Assembly (NCBI GenBank): GCA_028870355.1 | Contig: JAGWPU010000121.1 | Span: forward strand, 1-49,878 | Length of the DNA stretch: 49,878 nucleotides | Source of the DNA: Gammaproteobacteria bacterium | GTDB lineage: Bacteria > Pseudomonadota > Gammaproteobacteria > Steroidobacterales > Steroidobacteraceae | Direction: 5' to 3' | Shown: positions 8,771 through 17,404 of the stretch, piece by piece | Layout: every line of letters starts with the position of its first letter | How positions within the stretch are numbered: the first letter of the stretch is position 1 | The notes under the pieces: model-generated | Seen by the model: only the letters and a program-made list of their open reading frames with translations | What the model was told of the DNA's origin: nothing | Databases searched by the model: none | Program-made: the position numbers and the translations under genes

Positions 8771-9559
8771 GTGTTCACGTTCAATCCGTTCGCCGCGCTG
8801 CCCGCCTGGATCACGCCCGCCGCCATGCAGGTCTACGTCGTCGTGATGTTCCTCGCGGTCGTCGTCGGCACGGTCGCCGACATGCTGCACAAGAAGAGCG
8901 CCACCTACTTCTTCAAGCACCGCGAAACCGTCGCCCGGCGCGCGACGCGCGAGGTGACCGGCGGGGAGAAGATCGCGTTCGCGATCCACACCGTCGTCGT
9001 CACCGGCCTCGCGGCCGGCGAGTTCCACACCTCGGCGCGCCGGATCAGCCACCTGCTGACGATGTACGGATTCATCTTCTATGTCGTCACGACCGCGCTG
9101 CTCGTATTAGCGTATCCGACCACGAGCACGGCGGCGCCGGCGATCGTGACCGGACTGTGGTATCTCGGCGCCGCGCTGATCTGCGTCGGTGGCTACTGGT
9201 TCTGGTTCACGATGCGCGTCGACGTCGCCGCGGAGGGTCACTCGCCGTTCCGCCTGGTCCGCGCGGACCTCTTCATCGTGTCGCTGCTCGCGAGCGCGAC
9301 CTTCGCGCTCGTCTGGGCGCGCCTCGAGGCACTGGACGTCGCGGTCTGGGGCCACGTGTGCTTCGCGCTGTACCTGCTCGCGACGACGGTGCTGTTCGGC
9401 TCCGTGCCGTGGTCGAAGTTCGCGCACATGTTCTACAAGCCGGCCGCGGCGTTCCAGAAGCGCATCGAGCAGGCGAACGGCTACCGGCGGAACCTCCCCG
9501 CACCCGCCGACCGTCCCGCGACGCTCGGCACCGCCCGTCGTCCGCCGCGCCATTATTGA
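8771..9559 (+). CDS. aprM: AprM, membrane anchor of APS reductase
   Basis: AprM is the membrane subunit that in many sulfur oxidisers is encoded with aprBA and is thought to pass electrons from APS reductase to the quinone pool. The 262-residue protein has five or six predicted membrane helices, at about residues 17-37, 70-90, 95-116, 120-146, 163-185 and 190-213. The first helices are followed by a basic cytoplasmic loop (KHRETVARRATREV), and HTSARRISHLLTMYGF precedes the third. Start is GTG at 8771, with a GGGGGA ribosome site six bases upstream. The gene is 19 bp ahead of aprB, so it is the first gene of the operon. Identity rests on topology and position next to aprBA. Confidence 0.87.
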   Translation: MFTFNPFAALPAWITPAAMQVYVVVMFLAVVVGTVADMLHKKSATYFFKHRETVARRATREVTGGEKIAFAIHTVVVTGLAAGEFHTSARRISHLLTMYGFIFYVVTTALLVLAYPTTSTAAPAIVTGLWYLGAALICVGGYWFWFTMRVDVAAEGHSPFRLVRADLFIVSLLASATFALVWARLEALDVAVWGHVCFALYLLATTVLFGSVPWSKFAHMFYKPAAAFQKRIEQANGYRRNLPAPADRPATLGTARRPPRHY

Positions 9560-9578
9560 ACCCTGAGGAGCATCGTCC

Positions 9579-10043
9579 ATGCCCACGTTTGTCTACATGA
9601 CGAACTGCGACGGCTGCGGATACTGCGTCGATATCTGCCCGTCCGACATCATGCACATCGACCCGACGTACCGGCGTGCGTACAACATCGAGCCCAACAT
9701 GTGCTGGGAGTGCTACTCCTGCGTGAAGGCCTGCCCGCAGAACGCGATCGACGCGCGCGGCTACGCGGACTTCGCGCCGCTCGGCCACAGCGTCCGGGCG
9801 CTGCGCGAGGAGGAAAAGGGCACGATCGCCTGGCGGATCCGTTTCCGCGACGGACGCGAGAAGCACTTCCTGTCGCCGATCCGGACCACGCCCTGGGGAT
9901 CGATCAAGGGCCCGGCCGAATACGCGCCCCCGAGCGCGGATGCGATGAAATCGCAGGAGCTCGCGCACGAACCCGACGCGCTGAAGATCGCCGCGCTGCC
10001 GACGCTCGACCGCAATCGCCTCAAGAAGGGAGTCGTCGCATGA
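9579..10043 (+). CDS. aprB: Adenylylsulfate reductase beta subunit AprB
   Basis: AprB is the electron-transfer subunit of dissimilatory APS reductase, which interconverts APS with sulfite and AMP. It carries two [4Fe-4S] clusters: Cys10, 13, 16 and 20 in CDGCGYCVDIC, and Cys42, 45, 48 and 52 in CWECYSCVKAC. The remainder, with ALREEEKGTIAWRIRFRDG and a tail reaching over AprA, matches the family in length (154 residues). A GAGGAG ribosome site precedes the ATG. The stop overlaps the aprA start by four bases (ATGA), indicating tight translational coupling for equimolar subunits. Confidence 0.97.
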   Translation: MPTFVYMTNCDGCGYCVDICPSDIMHIDPTYRRAYNIEPNMCWECYSCVKACPQNAIDARGYADFAPLGHSVRALREEEKGTIAWRIRFRDGREKHFLSPIRTTPWGSIKGPAEYAPPSADAMKSQELAHEPDALKIAALPTLDRNRLKKGVVA

Positions 10044-11872
10044 GCCGCAAGACCGTATTCGTCGATTCGGACATCCTCGTCGTCGGCGGCGGGATGGCCG
10101 GTTGCGGAGCCACGTACGAATCCCGCTACTGGGGACGGGATCTGAAGATCGTCTGCGTCGAAAAGGCGAACATCGAGCGCAGCGGCGCGGTCGCCCAGGG
10201 GCTGTACGCGATCAACTGCTACATGGGCATGCAGTGGGGCGAGAACCAGCCCGAGGATCACGTGCGCTACGCGCGCAACGATCTCATGGGCCTGGTCCGG
10301 GAAGATCTCGGCTACGACATCGCCCGCCACGTCGACGCGACCGTGCACAAGTTCGAGGAGTGGGGCCTGCCGATGATGCGCGACCCCGAGACCGGGCGTT
10401 ACCAGCGCGAAGGCAAGTGGCAGATCATGATCCACGGCGAGAGCTACAAGCCGATCGTCGCGGAGGCCGCGCGCAAGGCCGCAAGCGAAGTCCACAACCG
10501 GATCATGGTCACCCACCTGCTGATGGACTCGAAGCGCCCGAACCGGGTCGCGGGCGCCGTCGGCTTCAATGTCCGCACCGGGGATTTCTACGTGTTCCGC
10601 GCGAAGGCGGTGATCGTCGCCGCCGGCGGCGCATCGCACATCTTCAAGCCCCGCGCGGTCGGCGAAGGCATGGGTCGGACCTGGTATGCGCCCTGGAGCA
10701 GCGCGTCGGCCTATGCGCTGCCGATCCTCGCGGGCGCGAAGATGACGCAGATGGAGAACCGGATCGTGCTGACCCGGTTCAAGGACGGCTACGGCCCGGT
10801 CGGCGCGTACTTCCTGCATTTGAAGACCTACACCCAGAACGCGTATGGCCAGGACTACGAGGCGTTCTGGCGCGATTCGATCGAGAAGATGGTCGGCGAC
10901 TACGTGAATCACCATCCGGTGCCGACCTGCCTGCGCAACCACGCACTGCTCGAGGAGCTCAAGGCCGGCCGCGGCCCGATCCGCATGGTCACGAAGGAAG
11001 CGTTCAAGGACCCGCACAAGGAGACCGTCGGCTGGGAGAACTTCCTCGGCATGACGATCGGCCAGGCGATCGTGTGGGCATCGCAGAACATCGACCCGAA
11101 GGAAATCAATCCGGAGCTCACCACCTCGGAGCCGTACGTGATGGGCTCGCACGCGACCTGTTCGGGCGCGTGGGCGAGCGGACCGGAAGACTACGCGCCG
11201 TCCGAGTATCAGTGGGGCTACAACCGGATGATGACCGTGGAGGGCCTGTTCGGCGCCGGCGACACCATCGGCGGCACCGCCCACAAGTTCTCCTCCGGCT
11301 CCTTCACCGAGGGCCGGATCGCTGCGAAGGCCGCGGTCAAGTACGTGAACGAGATGGGTCAGGACCGGCCCGCGGTCAGCGAGTCCGAGTACGAGGCGCT
11401 GCGCAAGCTCGTCTACCAGCCGCTCGAGACCTACCGCGTCGGCCGCAACGAGATCGTCGCGGGCACCGTCTCGCCGAGCTTCATCCTGCCGCTGCATGGC
11501 CTGCAGCGCCTCGAGAAGATCATGGACGAGTACGTCGGGGGCATCAGCGCCCACTACACGACCAACGAGCCGATGCTGACCCGCGGCCTCGAGCTCCTCC
11601 AGATGCTGAAGGAGGACATGGCCTGCATCGGGGCCCCCGACCTTCACCAGCTGCAGCGAGCGTGGGAACTGCACCATCGGGTGCTCGCGTCCGAGTGCGT
11701 GACGCACCACACCCTGTTCCGCCAGGAGACGCGCTGGCCCGGCTATTACTACCGGGGCGACTTCCCGAAGCTCGACGACAACGACTGGCACTGCTTCACC
11801 CTGTCCCAGTACGACCGCGACAGCGGCCGCTGGCAGATGGAGAAAGCGCCGGTCTACCACATCATCGACTGA
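10040..11872 (+). CDS. aprA: Adenylylsulfate reductase alpha subunit AprA
   Basis: AprA is the FAD-containing catalytic subunit of APS reductase. In sulfur oxidisers it runs in reverse, joining sulfite and AMP to form APS. The FAD-binding motif DILVVGGGMAGCGATYES sits near the N-terminus. GAVAQGLYAINCYMG, the RDLMG-type NDLMGLVREDL and DTIGGTAHKFSSGSFTEGRIAAK are typical AprA segments of the fumarate reductase superfamily. Length is 610 residues, as expected. Its start is embedded in the aprB stop. The next gene is sat, after 27 bp. No qmo or dsr genes are in the window, so the electron partner here is presumably AprM. Confidence 0.98.
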   Translation: MSRKTVFVDSDILVVGGGMAGCGATYESRYWGRDLKIVCVEKANIERSGAVAQGLYAINCYMGMQWGENQPEDHVRYARNDLMGLVREDLGYDIARHVDATVHKFEEWGLPMMRDPETGRYQREGKWQIMIHGESYKPIVAEAARKAASEVHNRIMVTHLLMDSKRPNRVAGAVGFNVRTGDFYVFRAKAVIVAAGGASHIFKPRAVGEGMGRTWYAPWSSASAYALPILAGAKMTQMENRIVLTRFKDGYGPVGAYFLHLKTYTQNAYGQDYEAFWRDSIEKMVGDYVNHHPVPTCLRNHALLEELKAGRGPIRMVTKEAFKDPHKETVGWENFLGMTIGQAIVWASQNIDPKEINPELTTSEPYVMGSHATCSGAWASGPEDYAPSEYQWGYNRMMTVEGLFGAGDTIGGTAHKFSSGSFTEGRIAAKAAVKYVNEMGQDRPAVSESEYEALRKLVYQPLETYRVGRNEIVAGTVSPSFILPLHGLQRLEKIMDEYVGGISAHYTTNEPMLTRGLELLQMLKEDMACIGAPDLHQLQRAWELHHRVLASECVTHHTLFRQETRWPGYYYRGDFPKLDDNDWHCFTLSQYDRDSGRWQMEKAPVYHIID

Positions 11873-11899
11873 TCGCGCGGCGTCGCGCCGGGACCTTCG

Positions 11900-13078
11900 A
11901 TGTCACGACTCGTACCGCCGCACGGCTCGACCTCGGTCAGACCGCTGCTGCTGCCGGAGACCGAGCGAAGCGAGGAGCTCGAGCGGGCGGCGCGCCTGCG
12001 AGCGGTGCCGCTCGACTCGCGCGCGGTGTCGGACGTGCTGATGTTCGCGATGGGCGCGTACACGCCCCTCGACGGCTTCATGGGGCACGACGACTGGCGG
12101 GGCGCCTGCGTCGAGATGCGCCTGGCCGACGGCCTGTTCTGGCCGATCCCGATCACCTTGCCGGTGAGCGAAGCGCTCGCGGGCGCGGTCCACGTCGGCG
12201 AGGAAGTCGCGCTCACCGAAGCGGACGGCGGCCGGATCCTCGCGATCCTCGACGTGCGCGAGAAATACCGGATCGACCGGACGATCGAGGCCGAGCACGT
12301 CTATCGGACCACGGACCCGAAACACCCCGGCGTCGCGAAGGTCCTGAATCAGGGCGCGGTGAACCTCGCGGGTCGCGTGATGGTGCTGAGCGAAGGCGAC
12401 TACCCGTCGCGCTATCCCGACCTGTACCTCCGGCCGGCCGAATCGCGGGCGCTGTTCCTCGAGAAGGGCTGGTCGCGGGTCGCAGCGTTCCAGACGCGCA
12501 ATCCGATGCATCGCAGTCACGAGTACCTCGTGAAGATCGCGCTGGAAGTGCTGGACGGCGTGTTCATCCACCAGGTGCTCGGCAAGCTCAAGCCCGGCGA
12601 CATACCGGCCGAGGTCCGCACCCGCGCGGTCCAGGCGATGGTCGATCATTACTTCCGCCCGGGCACGGTGATCCAGGCGGGCTATCCGATCGAGATGCGC
12701 TACGCGGGGCCACGCGAGGCCCTGCTGCACGCGTTGATCCGCCAGAACTTCGGGTGCTCGCACCTGATCGTGGGCCGCGATCACGCCGGCGTCGGCGACT
12801 ACTACGGTCCGTTCGACGCCCACCGGATCTTCGACCAGCTCTGGGACGGCGCGCTCGAGACCCAGGCGCTGAAGATCGACGTCACGTTCTACTGCCGCCG
12901 CTGCGCCGGCATGGCGACCGCGCGGACCTGCCCGCACGACGCGCGCGAGCACGTCGCGATCTCCGGCACGAAGCAGCGCGAGATGCTGTCCACCGGCGCC
13001 GAGATCCCCCCGGAGTTCAGCCGACCCGAGGTCGTCGCGATCCTGAGGGAGTATTACCGCAGCCTGCAGGGCGCGTAG
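11900..13078 (+). CDS. sat: Sulfate adenylyltransferase (dissimilatory ATP sulfurylase)
   Basis: Sat releases sulfate from APS with pyrophosphate, generating ATP by substrate-level phosphorylation, the final step of reverse-direction sulfite oxidation. The 392-residue homo-oligomeric form has the active-site motifs QTRNPMHRSHE near residue 197 and GRDHAGVG near residue 292. There is a C-terminal CRRCAGMATARTCPH segment, whose cysteines resemble the zinc site of prokaryotic Sat. There is no APS kinase domain. The start codon is ATG at 11900 with only weak ribosome-site similarity. Its place directly behind aprMBA argues for an energy-generating rather than an assimilatory role. Confidence 0.97.
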   Translation: MSRLVPPHGSTSVRPLLLPETERSEELERAARLRAVPLDSRAVSDVLMFAMGAYTPLDGFMGHDDWRGACVEMRLADGLFWPIPITLPVSEALAGAVHVGEEVALTEADGGRILAILDVREKYRIDRTIEAEHVYRTTDPKHPGVAKVLNQGAVNLAGRVMVLSEGDYPSRYPDLYLRPAESRALFLEKGWSRVAAFQTRNPMHRSHEYLVKIALEVLDGVFIHQVLGKLKPGDIPAEVRTRAVQAMVDHYFRPGTVIQAGYPIEMRYAGPREALLHALIRQNFGCSHLIVGRDHAGVGDYYGPFDAHRIFDQLWDGALETQALKIDVTFYCRRCAGMATARTCPHDAREHVAISGTKQREMLSTGAEIPPEFSRPEVVAILREYYRSLQGA

Positions 13079-13093
13079 CGCGGTCCGCGCTCG

Positions 13094-13951
13094 ATGATCG
13101 TCGCGCAGATCACCGACACCCATATCGTCCACGGCGTTCCCGACGCCGGCCGGCGCATCGCGGATCTCGCACGCACGATCGCGGACATCAATGCGCTCGA
13201 TCCGCTGCCCGACGCGATCATCCACACCGGCGACATCGCGCACGGTGGCCGCCCCGAGGACTACGCGCTCGTCGCCTCGCTGTTCGCGACCGCCCGCGTC
13301 CCGGTGTACGTCGCACCGGGCAACCGCGATCACCGCGAGCACCTGCGCGACGCGTTCGCGGGCGGGCCCTGTCGGGCGGCGGAGCCGCGGTTCCTCGACT
13401 ACTCGGTCGAGGAGTTCCCGGTGCGCCTGCTCGCGCTCGACACGGTGACCCCCGCGAGCAACAAGGGCGAGTTCTGCGTGGAGCGGGTGCAGCGCCTGAT
13501 CGAGCGGATCGACGCGGACCCCGCGAAGCCGATCGCCGCATTCATGCACCACCCGCCGTTCGTGGTCACGGTCGGTCCCGATCCGCTGAACTTCACGAGC
13601 CCCGAGGCGCTGCACCGGCTCCAGCACGCGTTGCAGCACTCGGGACGCGTGATCGCGGTGTTCTGCGGCCACGTGCACCGCTCGACCGGCGGCTGGATCG
13701 GCGCGATCCGGGCGATGGTCGCAACCAGCACCGCGACGACGTTGCGCAAGGGGGAATTTCCGGCGCACCTTCGGGACCGGCCGATCTATCACCTGCACCG
13801 CTACGACGCCGCGTTCGGGTTCAGCACCGAGGCACGGATCGTCGCGGAGGCCGACGACGACGGTGCCGTGAGCGCCGTGGGCTCAGGTGCGCGCGGGGCG
13901 GCCGGGCGCGATCGGCGCGGGGATCCGGCCGAGCACGGGCTCGAGCGCTAG
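13094..13951 (+). CDS. CpdA-like metallophosphoesterase
   Basis: A class III cyclic-nucleotide phosphodiesterase-type calcineurin-fold enzyme. The metal-binding motifs appear in order: ITDTHI near residue 7, HTGDIAHGG near residue 44, APGNRDHRE near residue 76 (His of the usual GNHD is Arg), FMHHPPF near residue 150, and CGHVHRS near residue 192. This layout fits cAMP phosphodiesterases such as CpdA, but other phosphodiester substrates are possible. It begins 15 bp after sat and may be transcribed with the apr-sat operon. The last 30 or so residues are low-complexity and encoded by DNA that also encodes the opposing fusion protein's C-terminus (69-bp overlap). Confidence 0.86.
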   Translation: MIVAQITDTHIVHGVPDAGRRIADLARTIADINALDPLPDAIIHTGDIAHGGRPEDYALVASLFATARVPVYVAPGNRDHREHLRDAFAGGPCRAAEPRFLDYSVEEFPVRLLALDTVTPASNKGEFCVERVQRLIERIDADPAKPIAAFMHHPPFVVTVGPDPLNFTSPEALHRLQHALQHSGRVIAVFCGHVHRSTGGWIGAIRAMVATSTATTLRKGEFPAHLRDRPIYHLHRYDAAFGFSTEARIVAEADDDGAVSAVGSGARGAAGRDRRGDPAEHGLER

Positions 13952-16690
13952 ACCGAGCGCGAGCAGCGCCCGATCGGCGCCGGCCGGCGCGTCGAACTCC
14001 AGCGCGATCGGCAACCCGCCACGCGACAGCCCGATCGGCATCACGAGCCCGGGGACGCCGGCGGTGCTGCCGGGCGCGATGTTGCGGGCGATCGCATTCG
14101 CGAAGGGCACCGATCGCCCCGCGATCTCGACCGTGACGTCCTCGCCAATCCGCGTCGCCGGCACCCGCGTCGCCGGGAACACGATCGCCGCGACCCCGGT
14201 GCGCTCGAAGTAGTCGCGGACCGCGGTGCGCAGCTGCGGCAGGTAGCGATCGCGCGCCTCGGTGTACACGGCCTCCGTGACGAAATGCGGCGAACCCGGC
14301 AGGACCTCGTCCTCGAACACCGCGCGAATGTCGGGGCTCGCCTCGCGAACGAGCTGGTCGAAACTGACCGCCGGATCGTAGCGGTGCAGGTACTTCGCGA
14401 GCGAGAGGCGCACGTCGTGATCCTGCACCGGGATCGTCGTGTGCGCGATCAGGGAGGCAAGACCCGGCAGTTGCGTCTCGACGATCTGCACGCCCGCGCC
14501 GCGCAGTCGCGCGAGCGCCTCCTCGGTCAGCCGCTCGACGTCCGGGTCGAGGCCCGTGAACCAGTAGTCGCGCACGACACCGAGCCGCACGCGCCGCAGG
14601 TCGACCCGCGGCAGCGGGCGCCGATCGCCCGAGATCACCGCGTCGAACAGTGCCAGATCCGCGACGCGACGCGCATGCGGACCGAGTTGATCGAACAGCG
14701 GCGTGATCGGAATGCAGCCCTGCGTCGAGTAGCGCCCCGTGGTCGGGCGCAAGCCCACGATCCCGCACAGCGCGGCCGGCACGCGGATCGACCCCTCCGT
14801 GTCCTCGGCGACGCCGAGCGGCGCGATCCGCGCGGCGATCGCCGCCGCCGTCCCGCCGCTGCTGCCGCCCGGGATCCGATTCGTGTCGTAGGGGTTGTGC
14901 ACGGCCCCGAACGCGAGGTTGTCGCTGGTCCAGCCATAGGACAGCTCGTGCAGGTTCGTCTTGCCGAGCACGATCGCCCCCGCGGCCCGCAGCGCGGCGA
15001 CCAGCGGCGCATCCTCGCGCGGATGGAAGTGCCGCAGCGCCGGCGTACCGCCGGTGGTCCGGTACTCGGCGGTGTTCACGCTGTCCTTCACCGGAATGGG
15101 CAGCCCGAACAGCGGGCCGGGTACGACGCCCGCCCGTCGTTCGCGATCGCGCGCGCGCGCGTCCGCGAGCACGCGATCCGGCTCGAGCGTGATGAACGCG
15201 TTCAGATCGCGCCACGTCTCGCACCGCTCGAGCACCGCCTGCGCGTAGCGCTCGACCGTGAGATCCCCGTTGCGCAAGGCCGCGACGACCTCGACCGCAC
15301 TCCACTCGTGCATCGGAACCCGTCCTCCTCGTGCGATCCCGTGCCGGCGCGCCGTCGCGACCGTGGTCGCCGCCGCGGCGCCGACGAGAAACTCGCGACG
15401 GCCGATCGTCCCACCCGTCGTCGTCGCCGCCGCTCGACCGAAGCGTGCGGGAGCATACGGTTCGGGGTCGAGGCCGGGCGGCGTGCCCGACATCAGGTCC
15501 GCGAGCAGTTGCCCCGATCCGGCCGCCAGCGTCCAGCCGAGCGCACCGTGACCGGTGTTCAGCCAAAGATTCCCGATGCCCGTGGCGCCGATGATCGGGA
15601 CGCCGTCGGGCGTCATCGGACGCAGGCCGCACCAGGGCCGGCCCTCGCCCGGATCGAGCGCCGACCGCGGCAGCACCTGCGAGACCAGCCCCGCGAGGTT
15701 GCGCACCCGAACCGCCGGCAGACCGAGGTCGTAACCCGCGAACTCGGCGGTGCCCGCGACTCGCAGGACGTTCTGCAGCGGAACGACGACCGCGTGCAGG
15801 TCGTCGTCCGAGATCGGGATCCGCAGCGGCGGATCGCGCGGAGGCCGCTCGAACGTGAGCGAGTAACCCTTGACCGGCTGCACCGGCAATCGCACGCCGA
15901 CCGACCGCAGCAGCATCGGCGTATAGCTCCCGGCGGCGACGACCCCGTGGTCGGCGCTGAGCGACCTGCCATCGCCGAGGACCACGCTCACGCGCGCGCC
16001 GCTCGCGTGGATCTCGCGCACCTCGGCACCGAAGTGGAACTCGACGCCGAGTTCGCGCGCCACCGCGGCGAGCGCGACGCAGTACGCGTGCGCGTTGCCG
16101 ACGCTGTCGAGCGGATAGTGAATGCCGCCGACGAGCTGCGCGCCGATCGGCGCGAGTGCGGGCTCGAGCGCGACCGTGTCCTGCGGATTCAAGGGCCGGA
16201 ACTCGAGCCCGTCGGCGCGCAACCGCTCCGCCCACGCAAGCGCGGCCTCGAGCGCCGCGGCGTCACGGAACACCCGCAAGGTCCCGGTCGCGGCCGCGCC
16301 ATACTCGATCCGCGTCTGCGAACGCAGCGCCTCGAGCGTCGCGCGCGAATGCAGCGCAAGGCGCAGGTTCCTGCGGGTGTTCGCCTCGTAGCGCGCGGGG
16401 TGCGAGTGCCGCAGGAAATCGATGCCCCAGCGAGCGAGGCGTGGCATCGCCTTCAGCCGCAGCTGCAGCGCCGCGTCGCGCCGGCCGAGCGAGCGCACGA
16501 GCTCCCGGGTGCAGCCTGGTGCGTTCCACGGCTCGGGCATGCTCGGGCTGAGCAGCGCGCCATTCGCGTAGCTCGTCTCGAGTCCCGGCGCGTGGCGCCG
16601 CTCGACGACTGCGACCCGCCAGCCGCACCGTCCGAGGAAATACGCGGTGCTGATCCCGAGCAGACCGCCGCCGATCACCAGCGCCTTCAC
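13883..16690 (-). CDS. Fusion: DadA-like D-amino-acid dehydrogenase + amidase-signature hydrolase, internal Tat-like motif
   Basis: One uninterrupted 935-residue frame holds two enzymes. Residues 1 to about 415 form an FAD-dependent D-amino-acid dehydrogenase-like oxidase: dinucleotide motif VIGGGLLGISTAYFL, ETSYANGALLSPS, PVQPVKGYSLTF, and the late RPMTPDGVPIIG and LNTGHGALGWTLAAGSG. Residues from about 460 form an amidase-signature hydrolase. Its triad is Lys535 (PVKDS), Ser610 (GGSSGG) and Ser634 (EDTEGSIR), with the same spacing of 75 and 24 as in fatty-acid amide hydrolase. Between them, residues 429-450 read GRREFLVGAAAATTVATA, a twin-arginine-type signal that makes no sense at this internal place. 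It starts with GTG overlapping the alkB stop. It may be a natural fusion of two former genes or the result of a lost stop/start. Confidence 0.88.
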   Translation of the reverse strand: MKALVIGGGLLGISTAYFLGRCGWRVAVVERRHAPGLETSYANGALLSPSMPEPWNAPGCTRELVRSLGRRDAALQLRLKAMPRLARWGIDFLRHSHPARYEANTRRNLRLALHSRATLEALRSQTRIEYGAAATGTLRVFRDAAALEAALAWAERLRADGLEFRPLNPQDTVALEPALAPIGAQLVGGIHYPLDSVGNAHAYCVALAAVARELGVEFHFGAEVREIHASGARVSVVLGDGRSLSADHGVVAAGSYTPMLLRSVGVRLPVQPVKGYSLTFERPPRDPPLRIPISDDDLHAVVVPLQNVLRVAGTAEFAGYDLGLPAVRVRNLAGLVSQVLPRSALDPGEGRPWCGLRPMTPDGVPIIGATGIGNLWLNTGHGALGWTLAAGSGQLLADLMSGTPPGLDPEPYAPARFGRAAATTTGGTIGRREFLVGAAAATTVATARRHGIARGGRVPMHEWSAVEVVAALRNGDLTVERYAQAVLERCETWRDLNAFITLEPDRVLADARARDRERRAGVVPGPLFGLPIPVKDSVNTAEYRTTGGTPALRHFHPREDAPLVAALRAAGAIVLGKTNLHELSYGWTSDNLAFGAVHNPYDTNRIPGGSSGGTAAAIAARIAPLGVAEDTEGSIRVPAALCGIVGLRPTTGRYSTQGCIPITPLFDQLGPHARRVADLALFDAVISGDRRPLPRVDLRRVRLGVVRDYWFTGLDPDVERLTEEALARLRGAGVQIVETQLPGLASLIAHTTIPVQDHDVRLSLAKYLHRYDPAVSFDQLVREASPDIRAVFEDEVLPGSPHFVTEAVYTEARDRYLPQLRTAVRDYFERTGVAAIVFPATRVPATRIGEDVTVEIAGRSVPFANAIARNIAPGSTAGVPGLVMPIGLSRGGLPIALEFDAPAGADRALLALGLALEPVLGRIPAPIAPGRPART

Positions 16691-17310
16691 GCGTCGTGCT
16701 CTGCCGGTGGCGCCGTCCCGAGGATCCGCCGGAACGTGAGATTGACGCGCGGCCCGCAGGGGCGCGCCTGCTTCGGCAGCCCATGGCGCCAGTACCGCTG
16801 TGTCTCCCCGCTCATCACGAGGAGACTACCCGACCCGAGACGCAGCCGCCACGAGCACGTCCGCGGGTCGGTCCGCGACCGGAAGACGAACGTGCGGGGT
16901 TCACCGACGCTCACCGAGGCGATCACCGGCCGCTCGCCGAGCTCGGGCTCGTCGTCGCTGTGAAAGCCCATCCCGTCGCGGTGGTCCCGATAGTAGTTGG
17001 CGAGCACGCCGTTGAAGCGCAGGCCGAGCCGTCGCTCGACGCGCTCGCGAATCGCCCGCAGCGTCGCCGTCCACGGCAGCGGCTCGTGGCGGACCCGCGA
17101 GTACCGGTACGCGGCCCCCGGATCCCCGTACCAGGCGAGCAGCCGCGGTTGCTCGTACCGGCGTCCCCACAGGACGATCGACTCCCGCCGCCAGTCGAGT
17201 TCGGCGACGAGACGGCCGAGCAGCCGGTCGGGCGTCGCGCCGAGGTCGAAGCACGGCTCGTAGTCGATCTGCGCGTTCGCGAGCGGCAAGCGTTGCATCG
17301 TCCCACTCAT
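16687..17310 (-). CDS. alkB: AlkB-family 2-oxoglutarate/Fe(II) dioxygenase
   Basis: An AlkB/ALKBH2-type oxygenase that repairs alkylated bases by oxidative demethylation. The double-stranded beta-helix iron ligands are His and Asp in GFHSDDE near residue 117 and His in YWRHGLPK near residue 174. The 2-oxoglutarate-binding arginines lie in PRVNLTFRRI near residue 190. FNGVLANYYRDHRDGMGFHSD is the hallmark segment. Two nearby ATGs (17310 and 17298) are possible starts. Its stop overlaps the GTG of the downstream fusion gene by four bases, so the two are translated together, although a functional link between DNA repair and D-amino-acid/amide metabolism is not obvious. Confidence 0.93.
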   Translation of the reverse strand: MSGTMQRLPLANAQIDYEPCFDLGATPDRLLGRLVAELDWRRESIVLWGRRYEQPRLLAWYGDPGAAYRYSRVRHEPLPWTATLRAIRERVERRLGLRFNGVLANYYRDHRDGMGFHSDDEPELGERPVIASVSVGEPRTFVFRSRTDPRTCSWRLRLGSGSLLVMSGETQRYWRHGLPKQARPCGPRVNLTFRRILGTAPPAEHDA

Positions 17311-17404
17311 CGCTTAAGGGGAATTCCGGAGTGCCGGCCCGGCGCCGTAGACTAGACTCGAGCCGTTCGGGAATGTACGCCCATCCAACACGGAGAGCCC
17401 AACG

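Noticed and set aside
9761-11860. A 699-codon minus-strand open frame antisense to aprA
   Set aside because: It mirrors the aprA codons, has no recognisable motif, and aprA on the plus strand is unambiguous.
10102-14136. A 1344-codon plus-strand open frame across aprA, sat and the phosphoesterase
   Set aside because: It runs in another frame over three well-recognised genes; the predicted protein is Arg/Gly/Ala/Pro-rich without any domain, as expected for a shadow in GC-rich DNA.
14285-16963. An 892-codon plus-strand open frame opposite the oxidase-amidase fusion
   Set aside because: No motif; the minus-strand frame carries two full sets of catalytic residues.
17342-17404. Candidate promoter before the HiPIP gene (TAGACTAGACT direct repeat)
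   Set aside because: No matching -35 element at proper spacing; the repeat may be chance.
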